NCBI GenBank assembly: GCA_947500385.1
Contig: CANMSA010000030.1
Location: 1 to 39,655, forward strand
Origin: an uncultured Flavobacteriaceae bacterium
Lineage (GTDB): Bacteria > Bacteroidota > Bacteroidia > Flavobacteriales > Flavobacteriaceae
Length of the DNA stretch: 39,655 bases
Direction: 5' to 3'
Shown here: piece after piece, positions 27,800 through 35,994 of the stretch
How positions within the stretch are numbered: the first letter of the stretch is position 1
How the letters are laid out: the number at the start of each line of letters is the position of its first letter
Position numbers and translations under genes: made by a program
The notes under the pieces: model-generated
The model's input: the letters and a program-made list of their open reading frames with translations, nothing else
Database searches by the model: none
What the model was told of the DNA's origin: nothing

Positions 27800-29488
27800 A
27801 TGACCATAAAAACAATCAAGATCCAAAGTACTTTATTCTTTCTTGTTTGCGGCGTTTTTGCATTTGCACAACATAAAGACTCCACTTTAGTATCAAGCAA
27901 GAACGATACGATAAAAGAGATAAACAAACTTCCCACAGATTCTCTTGCCGTTGGCATTGAGGAGAATGTAAAACAAATGGAACAAATGGATGAATCTTCT
28001 GACCAAGATTTACCGTTCCCATTTGTCGATGGTAAAGGCCAATACAATTTAAAGGACCACCCGCAAGCGGCAATTTACGATAGTCTTTGGATGCAAGAAT
28101 TGTATGCTACCGATGCGCTGTATAACGAGATGTATTCAGAAGTGTTGGAGTTGGGCAAAGTTGCCCAAATAGATGGGAATCCTGTGGCGGTAGAAGAAGT
28201 CTATGAGTACGATTTACCTACAGATTCTTTAAAGGCCCGTTTGGAGAAACTAAACCAAAAAACACCGTTCAACGTTGTATACAACCCTTCATTGGAAAGA
28301 GTGATCAAGTCGTTTTTGACCAGAAAGAGAGGCCTTATGGAACGAATGCTTACCGTAAGCCAGTTCTATTTTCCCTTGTATGAAGAAGAGTTCGACCGGA
28401 ATGATATCCCCTTGGAAATGAAATACCTGTCTATCGTAGAGTCGGCCTTGAATCCAAAGGCAAGATCGCGTGTAGGAGCAACCGGGCTCTGGCAGTTTAT
28501 GTATGGGACCGGAAAGCAGTACAAGTTAGATGTAACGAGTTATGTAGACGAACGTAGCGACCCTATAAAGGCCACGAAGGCGGCAAGCAAATATCTTTCA
28601 AGATTGTATCAAATTTTTGGAGATTGGGATTTAGCGCTGGCCGCATATAATTCTGGCCCAGGAAATGTAAATAAGGCGATTCGCCGGTCGGGCGGCAAAC
28701 GCAACTATTGGAATATTCGTAGAAACTTGCCGAGGGAAACGGCCGGGTATGTCCCCGCTTTTTTGGCCACTATGTACGTTTTTGAGTATGCCGAAGAGCA
28801 TGGTCTACGGGGCCGCAAAGTAGAAAGGCCTTATTTCGAAACAGATACCATTCAAGTGAAAAGCCTCATCACTTTTGATCAAATCTCAAAATTAGTAGGG
28901 GTGAGTATGGAAGAGTTGAAAGTCCTGAACCCTTCCTATAAATTGAACGTAATACCCTATGTTAAAGGGAAAAACTATGCGTTGCGTTTACCCAAGGATG
29001 CGATGGGGAAGTTCGTAGCGAACGAAGTACAGATTTATGCGCATGTAAAAAAAGAATTGGAAAGCAAGGAAAGTCCTTTGCCAGCTTTGGTAAAGCAGGC
29101 AGAGAAAGATAGGATCAGATATAAAGTACGAAGCGGTGATTTCTTGGGAAAAATCGCAGAGCGTTACGGGGTTCGCGTAAGTCAATTGAAACAATGGAAC
29201 GGACTTCGTAGTAACAATTTGAGAGTAGGACAGCGACTTACCATTTATCCCAGGTATCGGGGCAAAAAAGCGGTAAGCTCAAAAAAGAAGGTGGCGTCCA
29301 ACACCTCTAAACCACAGGTGATTGCACCTGGCACTAAAACACATACCGTTCGCAGTGGCGACTCCCTTTGGACCATCTCCCGAAAATATCCAGGAGTTTC
29401 TGTCGAAAATTTACGAGAATGGAACGGTATTAGCGGTAAGAACCTAAAACTGGGCACAAAACTGAAATTGTGCGAATGTTCACCGTAA
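27800..29488 (+). CDS. MltD-like membrane-bound lytic transglycosylase with LysM domains
   Basis: 562 residues with a signal peptide (MTIKTIKIQSTLFFLVCGVFAFAQ). The family cleaves the MurNAc-GlcNAc bond of peptidoglycan. The SLT domain spans about 195-320. The catalytic glutamate is Glu214 in LSIVESALNPKARS, followed by GATGLWQFMYGTGKQY and LALAAYNSGPGNVNKAI. Two clear LysM peptidoglycan-binding domains follow: about 440-485 (YKVRSGDFLGKIAERYG) and about 514-560 (HTVRSGDSLWTISRKY). A divergent LysM-like segment lies at about 350-400 (ITFDQISKLVGVSMEELKVLNP). E. coli MltD has the same SLT plus LysM order. No lipobox is seen, so it is probably periplasmic. The DUF4837 lipoprotein starts 11 bases later, so the two are likely to be co-expressed and may act together at the cell wall. 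Confidence 0.92.
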   Translation: MTIKTIKIQSTLFFLVCGVFAFAQHKDSTLVSSKNDTIKEINKLPTDSLAVGIEENVKQMEQMDESSDQDLPFPFVDGKGQYNLKDHPQAAIYDSLWMQELYATDALYNEMYSEVLELGKVAQIDGNPVAVEEVYEYDLPTDSLKARLEKLNQKTPFNVVYNPSLERVIKSFLTRKRGLMERMLTVSQFYFPLYEEEFDRNDIPLEMKYLSIVESALNPKARSRVGATGLWQFMYGTGKQYKLDVTSYVDERSDPIKATKAASKYLSRLYQIFGDWDLALAAYNSGPGNVNKAIRRSGGKRNYWNIRRNLPRETAGYVPAFLATMYVFEYAEEHGLRGRKVERPYFETDTIQVKSLITFDQISKLVGVSMEELKVLNPSYKLNVIPYVKGKNYALRLPKDAMGKFVANEVQIYAHVKKELESKESPLPALVKQAEKDRIRYKVRSGDFLGKIAERYGVRVSQLKQWNGLRSNNLRVGQRLTIYPRYRGKKAVSSKKKVASNTSKPQVIAPGTKTHTVRSGDSLWTISRKYPGVSVENLREWNGISGKNLKLGTKLKLCECSP

Positions 29489-29498
29489 TTTAGAGACC

Positions 29499-30488
29499 AT
29501 GAAACTTAGTAAACTTATTGTAGTATGTAGCCTTCTGTTCATCTCCTGTAAGGAAGGAGATCGAAAAAGCTACCTTCCCTCTAGCATTGGACCCATTAAT
29601 TCATTGGCGGTCGTAATGGACGACGAACTATGGAAAGGCGAGGTAGGTGATAAGGTACGGGAACATTTCGCGGCCCCGGTTTTGGCGTTGACCCTTAACG
29701 AACCAAAGTTCAGTATTAATCACTTTCCTCCGAAGTCCTTTACCGGTACCACCCGCAATTCAAGGTCTATCCTATATGTGATGAAAGACTCGCTGGATCT
29801 TGCCCATGTCAAAAGTGATATGTATGCAACCCCGCAAAAAGTAGGGGTGATCAAAGGAACGACCAACTCCGAAATTATTGACAATATTGAACGGAAAGCG
29901 GCAGCGATGATCGCTTCCTTTAAGGCAGTGGAAATAAGCGAAAAACAAAAAAGATTTTTAAAGTCCTTGAATACGGAAGGTGCTTTTGAACAAAACTTTG
30001 GAGTAAAAATAGATGTGCCTTCGGTATATAAGGTGGGTCGCCAAGAAGACAATTTTGTTTGGCTAGATCGCCAAATCCCAAAGGGAACAGTCAATATTGT
30101 AGCATATGAGATGCCCGCAGACTACTTTAAAAGTGACTCTACCTTGGTAAGAGACATTGTTAAAATGCGTGATTCCATAGGGGAGCTTTATATTCCTGGT
30201 CCCGATAACCCGGGTAAAATCACCCACATGCGTACCGAACCTGCCTTTGCACCCCATGTTTTTGCCACGGAGATTGCCGGCCTTAAGGCCGTTGAAGTAA
30301 GGGGACTATGGGATATTAAAAACTACCCGATGGCAGGGCCTTTCTTGACCTACATAATCAATGACGAAGAGAACAAACGAAAAATGGTGGTCGAAGGCTT
30401 CGTTTTTGCTCCTGCGGCAGAGAAGCGGGACGATATGTTCGAATTAGAGGCAATTTTAAAGACCATTACCTTTGATATGGCCAAATAG
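29499..30488 (+). CDS. DUF4837 family lipoprotein
   Basis: 329 residues with the signal MKLSKLIVVCSLLFISC; Cys17 is the expected lipidation site. The mature protein begins KEGDRKSYLPSSIGPINSLAVVMDDELWKG, fitting the DUF4837 family of Bacteroidota, whose function is unknown. Two repeated-looking alpha/beta halves are suggested (LALTLNEPKFSINHFPP and the later NIVAYEMPADYFKSD). A linking helical stretch is rich in charged residues (KQKRFLKSLNTEG). The gene follows the lytic transglycosylase by 11 bases, which suggests an envelope role. A strong terminator follows the stop. Confidence 0.82.
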   Translation: MKLSKLIVVCSLLFISCKEGDRKSYLPSSIGPINSLAVVMDDELWKGEVGDKVREHFAAPVLALTLNEPKFSINHFPPKSFTGTTRNSRSILYVMKDSLDLAHVKSDMYATPQKVGVIKGTTNSEIIDNIERKAAAMIASFKAVEISEKQKRFLKSLNTEGAFEQNFGVKIDVPSVYKVGRQEDNFVWLDRQIPKGTVNIVAYEMPADYFKSDSTLVRDIVKMRDSIGELYIPGPDNPGKITHMRTEPAFAPHVFATEIAGLKAVEVRGLWDIKNYPMAGPFLTYIINDEENKRKMVVEGFVFAPAAEKRDDMFELEAILKTITFDMAK

Positions 30489-30507
30489 GCAATAATCAAG
30501 GAGCATA

Positions 30508-30541
30508 AAAAAGCCCCATATCGATCGATATGGGGCTTTTT
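30508..30541. terminator. Perfect 34-base palindromic bidirectional terminator
   Basis: Arms AAAAAGCCCCATATCGA (30508-30524) and its exact complement (30525-30541), with no separate loop. A- and T-runs at both ends allow termination in both directions. It separates the DUF4837 gene from the convergent small membrane-protein gene. Confidence 0.85.
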
Positions 30542-30567
30542 ATATTGTTTAGGTTGGTAATCGACTA

Positions 30568-30738
30568 TCAGCCGAAAGAAAAGCCCGTAGACAGCCTGTA
30601 TATAAATGCATAGACAGCAATGGCCAAAAGAAAGAAGCAAAACCATGAAAAGGCTTTGAAATACTTATTCAACATTCGGTGTGTCCAATCCTTAAAAGCT
30701 TCTACGTAAATTTCTCTTACAAGTAATAATTTCCTCAT
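30568..30738 (-). CDS. Small single-pass membrane protein, paralogue A (56 residues)
   Basis: 56 codons from ATG 30738: MRKLLLVREIYVEAFKDW at the start, then KYFKAFSWFCFFLLAIAVYAFIYR (about 27-50) as the likely membrane segment, ending STGFSFG. It is a near-copy of the protein at 31064-31234, with the same length and shared IYxEAF, YFKAFSWFCF, YAFI[YF]R and STGF[SA]F, which argues that both are real although very short. It resembles the small Bacteroidota family that I remember as DUF6728; that name is from memory and uncertain. A sequence one base off TAnnTTTG (CATCTTTG) lies at 30764-30771 upstream. Function unknown; the N-terminal half is basic and probably cytoplasmic. Confidence 0.78.
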   Translation of the reverse strand: MRKLLLVREIYVEAFKDWTHRMLNKYFKAFSWFCFFLLAIAVYAFIYRLSTGFSFG

Positions 30739-31010
30739 ATTCCGTTCTTTAAATGTTATGGTGCAAAGATGGTTTGAACGCCGAGGAATCGCGCTAAAAA
30801 TTAGACGAAATGCACCGTATCTTCGTTTTGTATTTCAGGTATTGTAAATACTCGATGAACCACCTGGAATTTTGGACAAACGGCAAATTATTCACTAGAA
30901 GTCCCCTACAAAAATGTAAGCAGGATGTTTTTTTCCGATAATCGTGTAAGTAGATACGTTGGTGTAGTCCTTTTTCCTGAGATAAAAAGCGGTAGGTTCG
31001 TTTAAAAACA

Positions 31011-31037
31011 TAAAAAAAGCACCTTTTAAGGTGCTTT
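31011..31037 (-). terminator. Rho-independent terminator after small paralogue B
   Basis: Stem AAAGCACCTT (31016-31025) with AAGGTGCTTT (31028-31037) and, on the minus strand, a following T-run (31011-31018). The stretch 30739-31010 between the two small genes shows no other gene. Confidence 0.75.
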
Positions 31038-31063
31038 CTTCGGTTAGGTTGGTCACTATGTGG

Positions 31064-31234
31064 TTAGTCAAATGCGAAGCCCGTTGAAACTCTGAATATA
31101 AAAGCGTACAACATAATGACAAAGCTTGCAAAACAAAACCAAGAGAAGGCTTTGAAATAGGACTTTACCATTGCATGGCCTAAGTTTCTAAATGCTTCTA
31201 GATAAATTTCTTTGATTAGTAGGACATTTTTCAT
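31064..31234 (-). CDS. Small single-pass membrane protein, paralogue B (56 residues)
   Basis: 56 codons from ATG 31234: MKNVLLIKEIYLEAFRNL, then SYFKAFSWFCFASFVIMLYAFIFR as membrane segment, ending STGFAFD. Same length and same conserved blocks as the protein at 30568-30738, with many differences at the DNA level, so this is an old tandem duplication kept by selection. Each copy has its own terminator, so they are probably separate transcripts. A TTGTTGTGAA motif lies about 80 bases upstream. Function unknown. Confidence 0.78.
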   Translation of the reverse strand: MKNVLLIKEIYLEAFRNLGHAMVKSYFKAFSWFCFASFVIMLYAFIFRVSTGFAFD

Positions 31235-31314
31235 GATTTGGGTTTTAGTTCGATTTGGGTTTTTACTTCTTATATAACTCTTAATCCGCTATTTACGTAT
31301 TTTAACGAGTTTAT

Positions 31315-31345
31315 TTGTTGTGAACATGACCCAACATGTTGTGAA
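31315..31345 (-). promoter_or_regulatory. Recurrent intergenic motif TTGTTGTGAA, copy 2 with a degenerate second copy
   Basis: TTGTTGTGAA at 31315-31324, then ATGTTGTGAA (one mismatch) at 31336-31345: a direct repeat with a 21-base period, two turns of the helix, which is a common layout for a dimeric regulator. It lies between the OmpA-gene terminator and small paralogue B. Confidence 0.35.
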
Positions 31346-31411
31346 ATTGCTCTTTGGGTTTTTTGCAGCTTTTTCTACCCTGGAAATAATAGGTTTAGCG
31401 GGAGAAAATAG

Positions 31412-31446
31412 AAAGCCCGCTTATCAAATTCTGAAAAGCGGGCTTT
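31412..31446 (-). terminator. Rho-independent terminator after the OmpA/PD40 gene
   Basis: Stem AAAGCCCGCTT (31412-31422) with AAGCGGGCTTT (31436-31446), 13-base loop, followed on the minus strand by CTATTTTCT. Confidence 0.8.
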
Positions 31447-31467
31447 GTGTTATAGGGTACGTTGTTT

Positions 31468-33993
31468 TTACATATCTACAATGATAAATTCTGAACGCCT
31501 GTTTCTAAAGTGCTCGTCTTCGGTGCAACGAATACTGCCATTACATTCGTTTAAGAGGCGTTCTTCTCCATATCCGGTGGCACTCTCTATGCGACTTGCA
31601 TCGATGCCTTGGGAGATGATATAGTTTCTTGTGGCCTTGGCGCGTCTGTCTGATAGGTATTTGTTGTATACGCTACTACCACGCGAGTCGGTATGGGATT
31701 CAATTTTAATGACCATGTTGGGATATTCTGTCATCACCTCTACCAATTTATCCAGTTCCTCTGAAGCGTCGGTTCGTATGTATGACTTATCAAAATCAAA
31801 GAATATCATCTCTGTTTTCAATTTTTTAATACCATCTTCCAAAGCGATCATTTCTTCAAGACGTCGTAAGTTGACATCTACGTTTACCAATTCGTTATCC
31901 TTGGTTCCAGTTTCCAAATTGTCCTCGAAGAATTCGCCCACGGTAGTTTTTAAGATGTATTTGGTATTACTATCCAAGTCTTCGAATACAAAACTTCCAT
32001 CTTCTTCGGTCACAACTTCTTTCAGTTTAATACCGTTTTCATCTAGTAGTTCAACCAACGCTTGTGGCATAATATCGCCTGTAATCATTTCGGTCACGAC
32101 ACCCGCAATGGCATTCAGGTTTTCGGGCACCTCTTCCACGATAAGGCGCTTAAACGAATAGATGTCGTCATCGCCCTTGCCACCTTCTCTGTTAGAGGCA
32201 AAAAACCCTTGTTGGTTTTCTTCGTTTACGATATAGGAAAAATCATCTTTATTACTGTTAACAGGTTGGCCAACATTCACTACTTCCTGGAAACCTTCTT
32301 CCGGATCGATGGCCACTTCGTATACATCAAGCCCGCCAAGACCGGTATGGCCGTCCGAAGAGAAGTATAGTTTTTGTTCGTTAATAAAGGGAAACATTTC
32401 CCGTTGCTCGGTATTGATATCCGGGCCAAGATTTTTTGGTTCTGAAAAATCACCATTTTCCAAGATATCTACGACGAAGATATCGGTTTGACCGATGCTT
32501 CCCGGCATATCCGAAACAAAATAAAGCTGTTTGCCATCGGGGCTCAAGGCAGGGTGTCCGGTTGAATAAGCGTCGCTGTTGAAGGAGACTTCGCGGGCCT
32601 CTGTCCATTCCCCATCAACCTTGTTAGAAGTGTATATCTTTAAATGATTGACACCGTTTTTGTCTCTTTTTAATTTTTTGCCATAGTTGTTTCTTGTGAA
32701 ATACATGGTGGTATTGTCCGGAGAAAATGTTACGGACGCCTCATGGTATTTGGTATTGATTTTTTTTGAGAATTTGATGGCATCTTTTAAGTCTTGAGTC
32801 TCTTCATTGATCTTAGCCACGTACAGGTCCAGAAAAGGCTGATCATTCCATTTATACCTTCTGGTATTTAAAAAGGAAGAGTCTTTTGCCGATGCAAACA
32901 CTACTTGGCTCGAATCAAGAAACATGGGCGAGAAATCTGAATATTCGGTATTGACCGACATGTTCTTGATTTCAAAATTTTGCGAACTATTTAAAATATT
33001 ATCGAGCACCATTTCTGTTGGCGTAGCCGCTTCCGAATCGAGGCCCGCGACTGGTTCATTGTTGGCCTTCTTATTATACAAGCGCATAAGCTTTTTGGCA
33101 CGGGCATATTTCCCGGTCCCTTTTAAAGAATGCGCATATTTAAAGGTGTTGTCCGCCGAAAGTTCTTTGCCATATTTTTCATACAATACGTCGTACCATT
33201 CATAGGCCTTTTCCATGTTGGTGTTGAAGTAATGGGAGTCGGCTGCCTTTTGAATAACGTCGACCGTATAGTTTTTACCTCCTTTGGCCAAAGCTTGTTC
33301 GTAGAGTTCGGCGGCTTCTGCATACCACATTTTGTTAAAGTAGGCATCAGCTTTCTGAATCAACTTACTCTTGTTGGGTTCTTCATAAACGATTGGCTTA
33401 TCCGAGTTTTCTTTCATCTCGTTGAGCATGTCATAGGTAATATCGTCAACTGCAACGGGCGAAGAAACTTCGGTTTCTAAATCGTCTGTAGCGGCTTCCT
33501 GTTCTAGAAGCGGTTCCTGGGGAGCTTCGCCATTTTCTACCTGCATGATCCAAACTTCATCTGTATACTTTTCATCAAATTTAGAAACGGTTCGATCAAT
33601 GGCAGGTCGCCAGTCTATGTGATGCTCTAAATATAGATAGGTCAACCCTGTTTTGGTATTGACTATGGTCCCTGCTTCAAATCCTTTTTTCCCCAGTTTT
33701 TTGATCGTTTTTTTAAGGCTCTTTCCCTTGCTGAATACGTCGGCAATGATATAATAGCCATTTGCAACGTCATTTAGATCGCTAAAAGTCCTGTAGGGAA
33801 TGTCGTTCTCCTCCGCCGCATCGGCAAAGGTCTCTTCTTTTTTTGGGTCGAAAAGGGGCGCTTCAAGAGCATCGGAAAAGCTAGTAGCGGTAATACTGGC
33901 GTTTTGTTGATTTCCTAAAACATTTTCAGGCAGGTCCTGGGCCATTGTAAATAAGGAGAGAAGGAGTGCACCTGTTGTGATTAATTTTTTCAT
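31468..33993 (-). CDS. OmpA-family protein with SPOR-like, TPR and PD40 domains (T9SS/gliding module partner)
   Basis: 841 residues from the ATG at 33993 (MKKLITTGALLLSLFTMAQ). An in-frame start at 34050 lies inside the PorP gene and would precede the signal peptide, so I reject it. In order: a signal peptide; a SPOR-like module (about 66-150, GYYIIADVF ... YLYLEHHIDW ... WIMQV); TPR-like helices (about 205-310); five PD40/WD40-like strands (about 350-610, for example YSTGHPALSPDGKQLYFVSD); a carboxypeptidase-regulatory-like beta domain (about 626-700); and a C-terminal OmpA domain. The OmpA domain (about 730-841) has IFFDFDKSYIR, ESHTDSRGSSVYNKYLSDRRA and NRRSEFII, which bind peptidoglycan diaminopimelate in known members. 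It follows PorP/SprF by 11 bases, the usual PorP-OmpA pair of Flavobacteriaceae T9SS loci. It probably anchors the outer-membrane complex to the wall. Confidence 0.92.
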   Translation of the reverse strand: MKKLITTGALLLSLFTMAQDLPENVLGNQQNASITATSFSDALEAPLFDPKKEETFADAAEENDIPYRTFSDLNDVANGYYIIADVFSKGKSLKKTIKKLGKKGFEAGTIVNTKTGLTYLYLEHHIDWRPAIDRTVSKFDEKYTDEVWIMQVENGEAPQEPLLEQEAATDDLETEVSSPVAVDDITYDMLNEMKENSDKPIVYEEPNKSKLIQKADAYFNKMWYAEAAELYEQALAKGGKNYTVDVIQKAADSHYFNTNMEKAYEWYDVLYEKYGKELSADNTFKYAHSLKGTGKYARAKKLMRLYNKKANNEPVAGLDSEAATPTEMVLDNILNSSQNFEIKNMSVNTEYSDFSPMFLDSSQVVFASAKDSSFLNTRRYKWNDQPFLDLYVAKINEETQDLKDAIKFSKKINTKYHEASVTFSPDNTTMYFTRNNYGKKLKRDKNGVNHLKIYTSNKVDGEWTEAREVSFNSDAYSTGHPALSPDGKQLYFVSDMPGSIGQTDIFVVDILENGDFSEPKNLGPDINTEQREMFPFINEQKLYFSSDGHTGLGGLDVYEVAIDPEEGFQEVVNVGQPVNSNKDDFSYIVNEENQQGFFASNREGGKGDDDIYSFKRLIVEEVPENLNAIAGVVTEMITGDIMPQALVELLDENGIKLKEVVTEEDGSFVFEDLDSNTKYILKTTVGEFFEDNLETGTKDNELVNVDVNLRRLEEMIALEDGIKKLKTEMIFFDFDKSYIRTDASEELDKLVEVMTEYPNMVIKIESHTDSRGSSVYNKYLSDRRAKATRNYIISQGIDASRIESATGYGEERLLNECNGSIRCTEDEHFRNRRSEFIIVDM

Positions 33994-34004
33994 GGTTGAG
34001 TTCG

Positions 34005-34925
34005 TTAGAAAAACCTTGGGGATTTTAATTTGTTTTCTCTGGTAATCCATTGATATCTAAGGAATATTTCATGGGTACCGGTATTATAGTTGTTTAAATT
34101 GTTAATGCTGTAATCATAGGCATAGCCTACATTAAATTTTGGAGATATCTGGAAACCAAAAAGCCCGCTGACAGAATCGTCCCAACGGTAGTTTACTCCT
34201 AAATTAAGTGCATTATTGATTAGAAAGTTCGCGGAAACATCTACCGAGATGGGAGCCCCTGTAACCTGCTTTACGAAAAAGGAAGGTTTGAATTTGAGTT
34301 CCGAATTGAGATTAAAGACGTACCCCCCTATCAGGAATAAATGAAGACGTTCCGTGGCTTCGGCCTCTTGAATTTCATCATAATGTGCATTGGTAAAGAC
34401 ATTGGGCGTTGAAAGACCCAAATAGGCATTTTGAGTGTAATAAAATACGCCCGCCCCTACGGAAGGCAATAGTTTGCTGTTGATATTTTCGTTGAATCTT
34501 GTTTCGGGTTCGCGAAAAATTCCTTTTCCCCAGTCAAGACTGAAAAACCGTACCCCTGCTTTTAATCCCAGGGCCAATCGATGCCCTCGATTATTCAATA
34601 CGAGTTGATGCGCATAATTGGCATCGATATAAGTCTCTTCCGAAGGCCCCAATTCATCTTGTACGATCGATAGGCCAATACCGTCAAAAGGGCTTAACGG
34701 ACTGTCGAGCCCAAAAGTAATGGTTCTTGGAGATCCTTCTATACCGACCCATTGGTCCCTGAATAGGCTAATAAGGGCAAGATGACCCCGTGATCCCGTA
34801 TACCCAGGATTTACGGTCATCGTATTGTACATGTAATGCGTAACCTGCGGGTCTTGCTGAGCACTTGTCCACATGGGCAACAGCATTGCGATCAGCAAGA
34901 ATTTATAGATTTGGGTTATTTTCAT
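34005..34925 (-). CDS. PorP/SprF family outer-membrane protein
   Basis: 306 residues, standard length. The signal peptide is MKITQIYKFLLIAMLLPMWTSAQ, followed by the family landmark QDPQVTHYMYNTMTVNPGYTGSRG and ALISLFRDQWVGIEGSPRT. LGLKAGVRFFSLDWG and the repeated beta-strands of an outer-membrane protein come next, ending FLRYQWITRENKLKSPRFF. SprF is needed for secretion or surface display of SprB in Flavobacterium johnsoniae, and related proteins serve type B cargo in general. The likely client is the giant repeat protein encoded upstream (36050-39655 and beyond), though a 1.1 kb gap and a terminator separate them. The downstream OmpA gene starts 11 bases later and is surely co-transcribed. 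Confidence 0.92.
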   Translation of the reverse strand: MKITQIYKFLLIAMLLPMWTSAQQDPQVTHYMYNTMTVNPGYTGSRGHLALISLFRDQWVGIEGSPRTITFGLDSPLSPFDGIGLSIVQDELGPSEETYIDANYAHQLVLNNRGHRLALGLKAGVRFFSLDWGKGIFREPETRFNENINSKLLPSVGAGVFYYTQNAYLGLSTPNVFTNAHYDEIQEAEATERLHLFLIGGYVFNLNSELKFKPSFFVKQVTGAPISVDVSANFLINNALNLGVNYRWDDSVSGLFGFQISPKFNVGYAYDYSINNLNNYNTGTHEIFLRYQWITRENKLKSPRFF

Positions 34926-35055
34926 TATTTCTTTCGTTGGCTCCGTTCAGTTCCGAAGGCATATAAATTGCGAATGGTGGTTAAGCTTTCGCACACGTAT
35001 CTATAGTACCTCCTCTAACGCTAAAACATAGGGGTTTATGTGCATATGGCCCATT

Positions 35056-35086
35056 TTGTTGTCAATAGCGGGTTTTTTGTTGTGAA
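35056..35086 (-). promoter_or_regulatory. Recurrent intergenic motif TTGTTGTGAA, copy 3 with a degenerate partner
   Basis: Exact TTGTTGTGAA at 35077-35086 and TTGTTGTCAA at 35056-35065: a direct repeat with a 21-base period, the same layout as at 31315-31345. It is about 150 bases upstream of the PorP/SprF gene. Confidence 0.35.
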
Positions 35087-35745
35087 CGGACATTATTTTG
35101 ATATGTACTGCGCTTTGGATTAAATAACTTTAAAAAAATACCTTTTGGTTTTTTGTGATCTTCACTGCAATCATGTGTTTTTGAAAGCAATGCTAGTTTT
35201 AAGAATAGGAAGACAACCTTAAACTGACTCCTAAATGTTGAAACACAATTTCGGTGCTTATCGGTTGTTGATAAATACTTTGGTTTGGCAATGAACTCCT
35301 GTTTTTTTCTTTTTGTAAGTCTTGAAAAAGACTCGAAAAACTGTAGGTATCGAATAGTTCTTTTTGATAAGCCCATTGAAAGGTCTTCAGAAACGGCTTT
35401 GTGGCCTATGTAATAGGACATTGCAGCGCCCTTTTTGATATGGTATTTAGCGGAGTATCTGTAAAGTGTTTTTATATTGTTCTCCTGAGCGGTATTTGTG
35501 TTGACCTTTAACAACAATAAACCAATTGGTATTGAGTTGCCGAATACGTTGCATCGCTGATCGAAAATACGGGCCCTTTTAAATTGTTTGCTAAGTGTTG
35601 GCTTGAATTTGGTTTCCCGAGCCATGTAAGGATAAGAGCAACGCTTTGATTGAATATCTAAGAAAATATTAATTCCTAGGAATTCGAAAGTGCTCGAACC
35701 TAGCCATGAGCGGGTGTCGTTTATGAGCTTCTTTCTTTTCGCCAT
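35062..35745 (-). CDS. Unidentified basic protein (orphan ORF)
   Basis: 227 codons from ATG 35745 (MAKRKKLINDTRSWLG), or 254 from a GTG at 35826. I recognise no family. The product is rich in Lys and Arg, has no signal peptide and no clear membrane segment apart from a short hydrophobic run (FKVVFLFLKLALL), and contains RTIRYLQFFESFSRLTKRKK, which could be helical. No overlapping gene on either strand would explain such a long open frame in AT-rich DNA, so it is either a fast-evolving gene, a decaying gene or a statistical accident. The 3' end runs through the TTGTTGTGAA repeat at 35056-35086, which argues against a functional C-terminus. No Shine-Dalgarno or -7 element is clear. Confidence 0.25.
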   Translation of the reverse strand: MAKRKKLINDTRSWLGSSTFEFLGINIFLDIQSKRCSYPYMARETKFKPTLSKQFKRARIFDQRCNVFGNSIPIGLLLLKVNTNTAQENNIKTLYRYSAKYHIKKGAAMSYYIGHKAVSEDLSMGLSKRTIRYLQFFESFSRLTKRKKQEFIAKPKYLSTTDKHRNCVSTFRSQFKVVFLFLKLALLSKTHDCSEDHKKPKGIFLKLFNPKRSTYQNNVRSQQKTRY

Positions 35746-35927
35746 AGGTCGGATAGGCGCACTATGCGATATCCAAAATGGAAAGCATTCTAAAAACGGA
35801 TGTACTGTTACACTAAATTCCCCCACATGTTTTACTTAGGTTAGCTAGTAAAATGTGAATTAAAGCCGACAAAAAGGCTTAAATTCCTGATGACAAGTTA
35901 CTTTTAGACCTTGCTTAGGGGAAATCT

Positions 35928-35937
35928 TTGTTGTGAA
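35928..35937 (-). promoter_or_regulatory. Recurrent intergenic motif TTGTTGTGAA, copy 4
   Basis: Exact copy, extended match TTTGTTGTGAACG shared with the copy at 35077. It lies about 58 bases past the terminator of the giant repeat gene and about 100 bases upstream of the longer version of the orphan ORF. Confidence 0.3.
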
Positions 35938-35994
35938 CGATGGATATGGAATGGTAAAACCCTAGAAAATTGTTATTTCCTACATCGTTCAAAA

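Noticed and set aside
30895-31131. 78-codon minus-strand open frame between the small paralogues
   Set aside because: It reads through the terminator at 31011-31037 and overlaps paralogue B in another frame; no family likeness.
31631-32161. 176-codon plus-strand open frame
   Set aside because: Entirely antisense to the OmpA/PD40 gene, with no start signal or family likeness.
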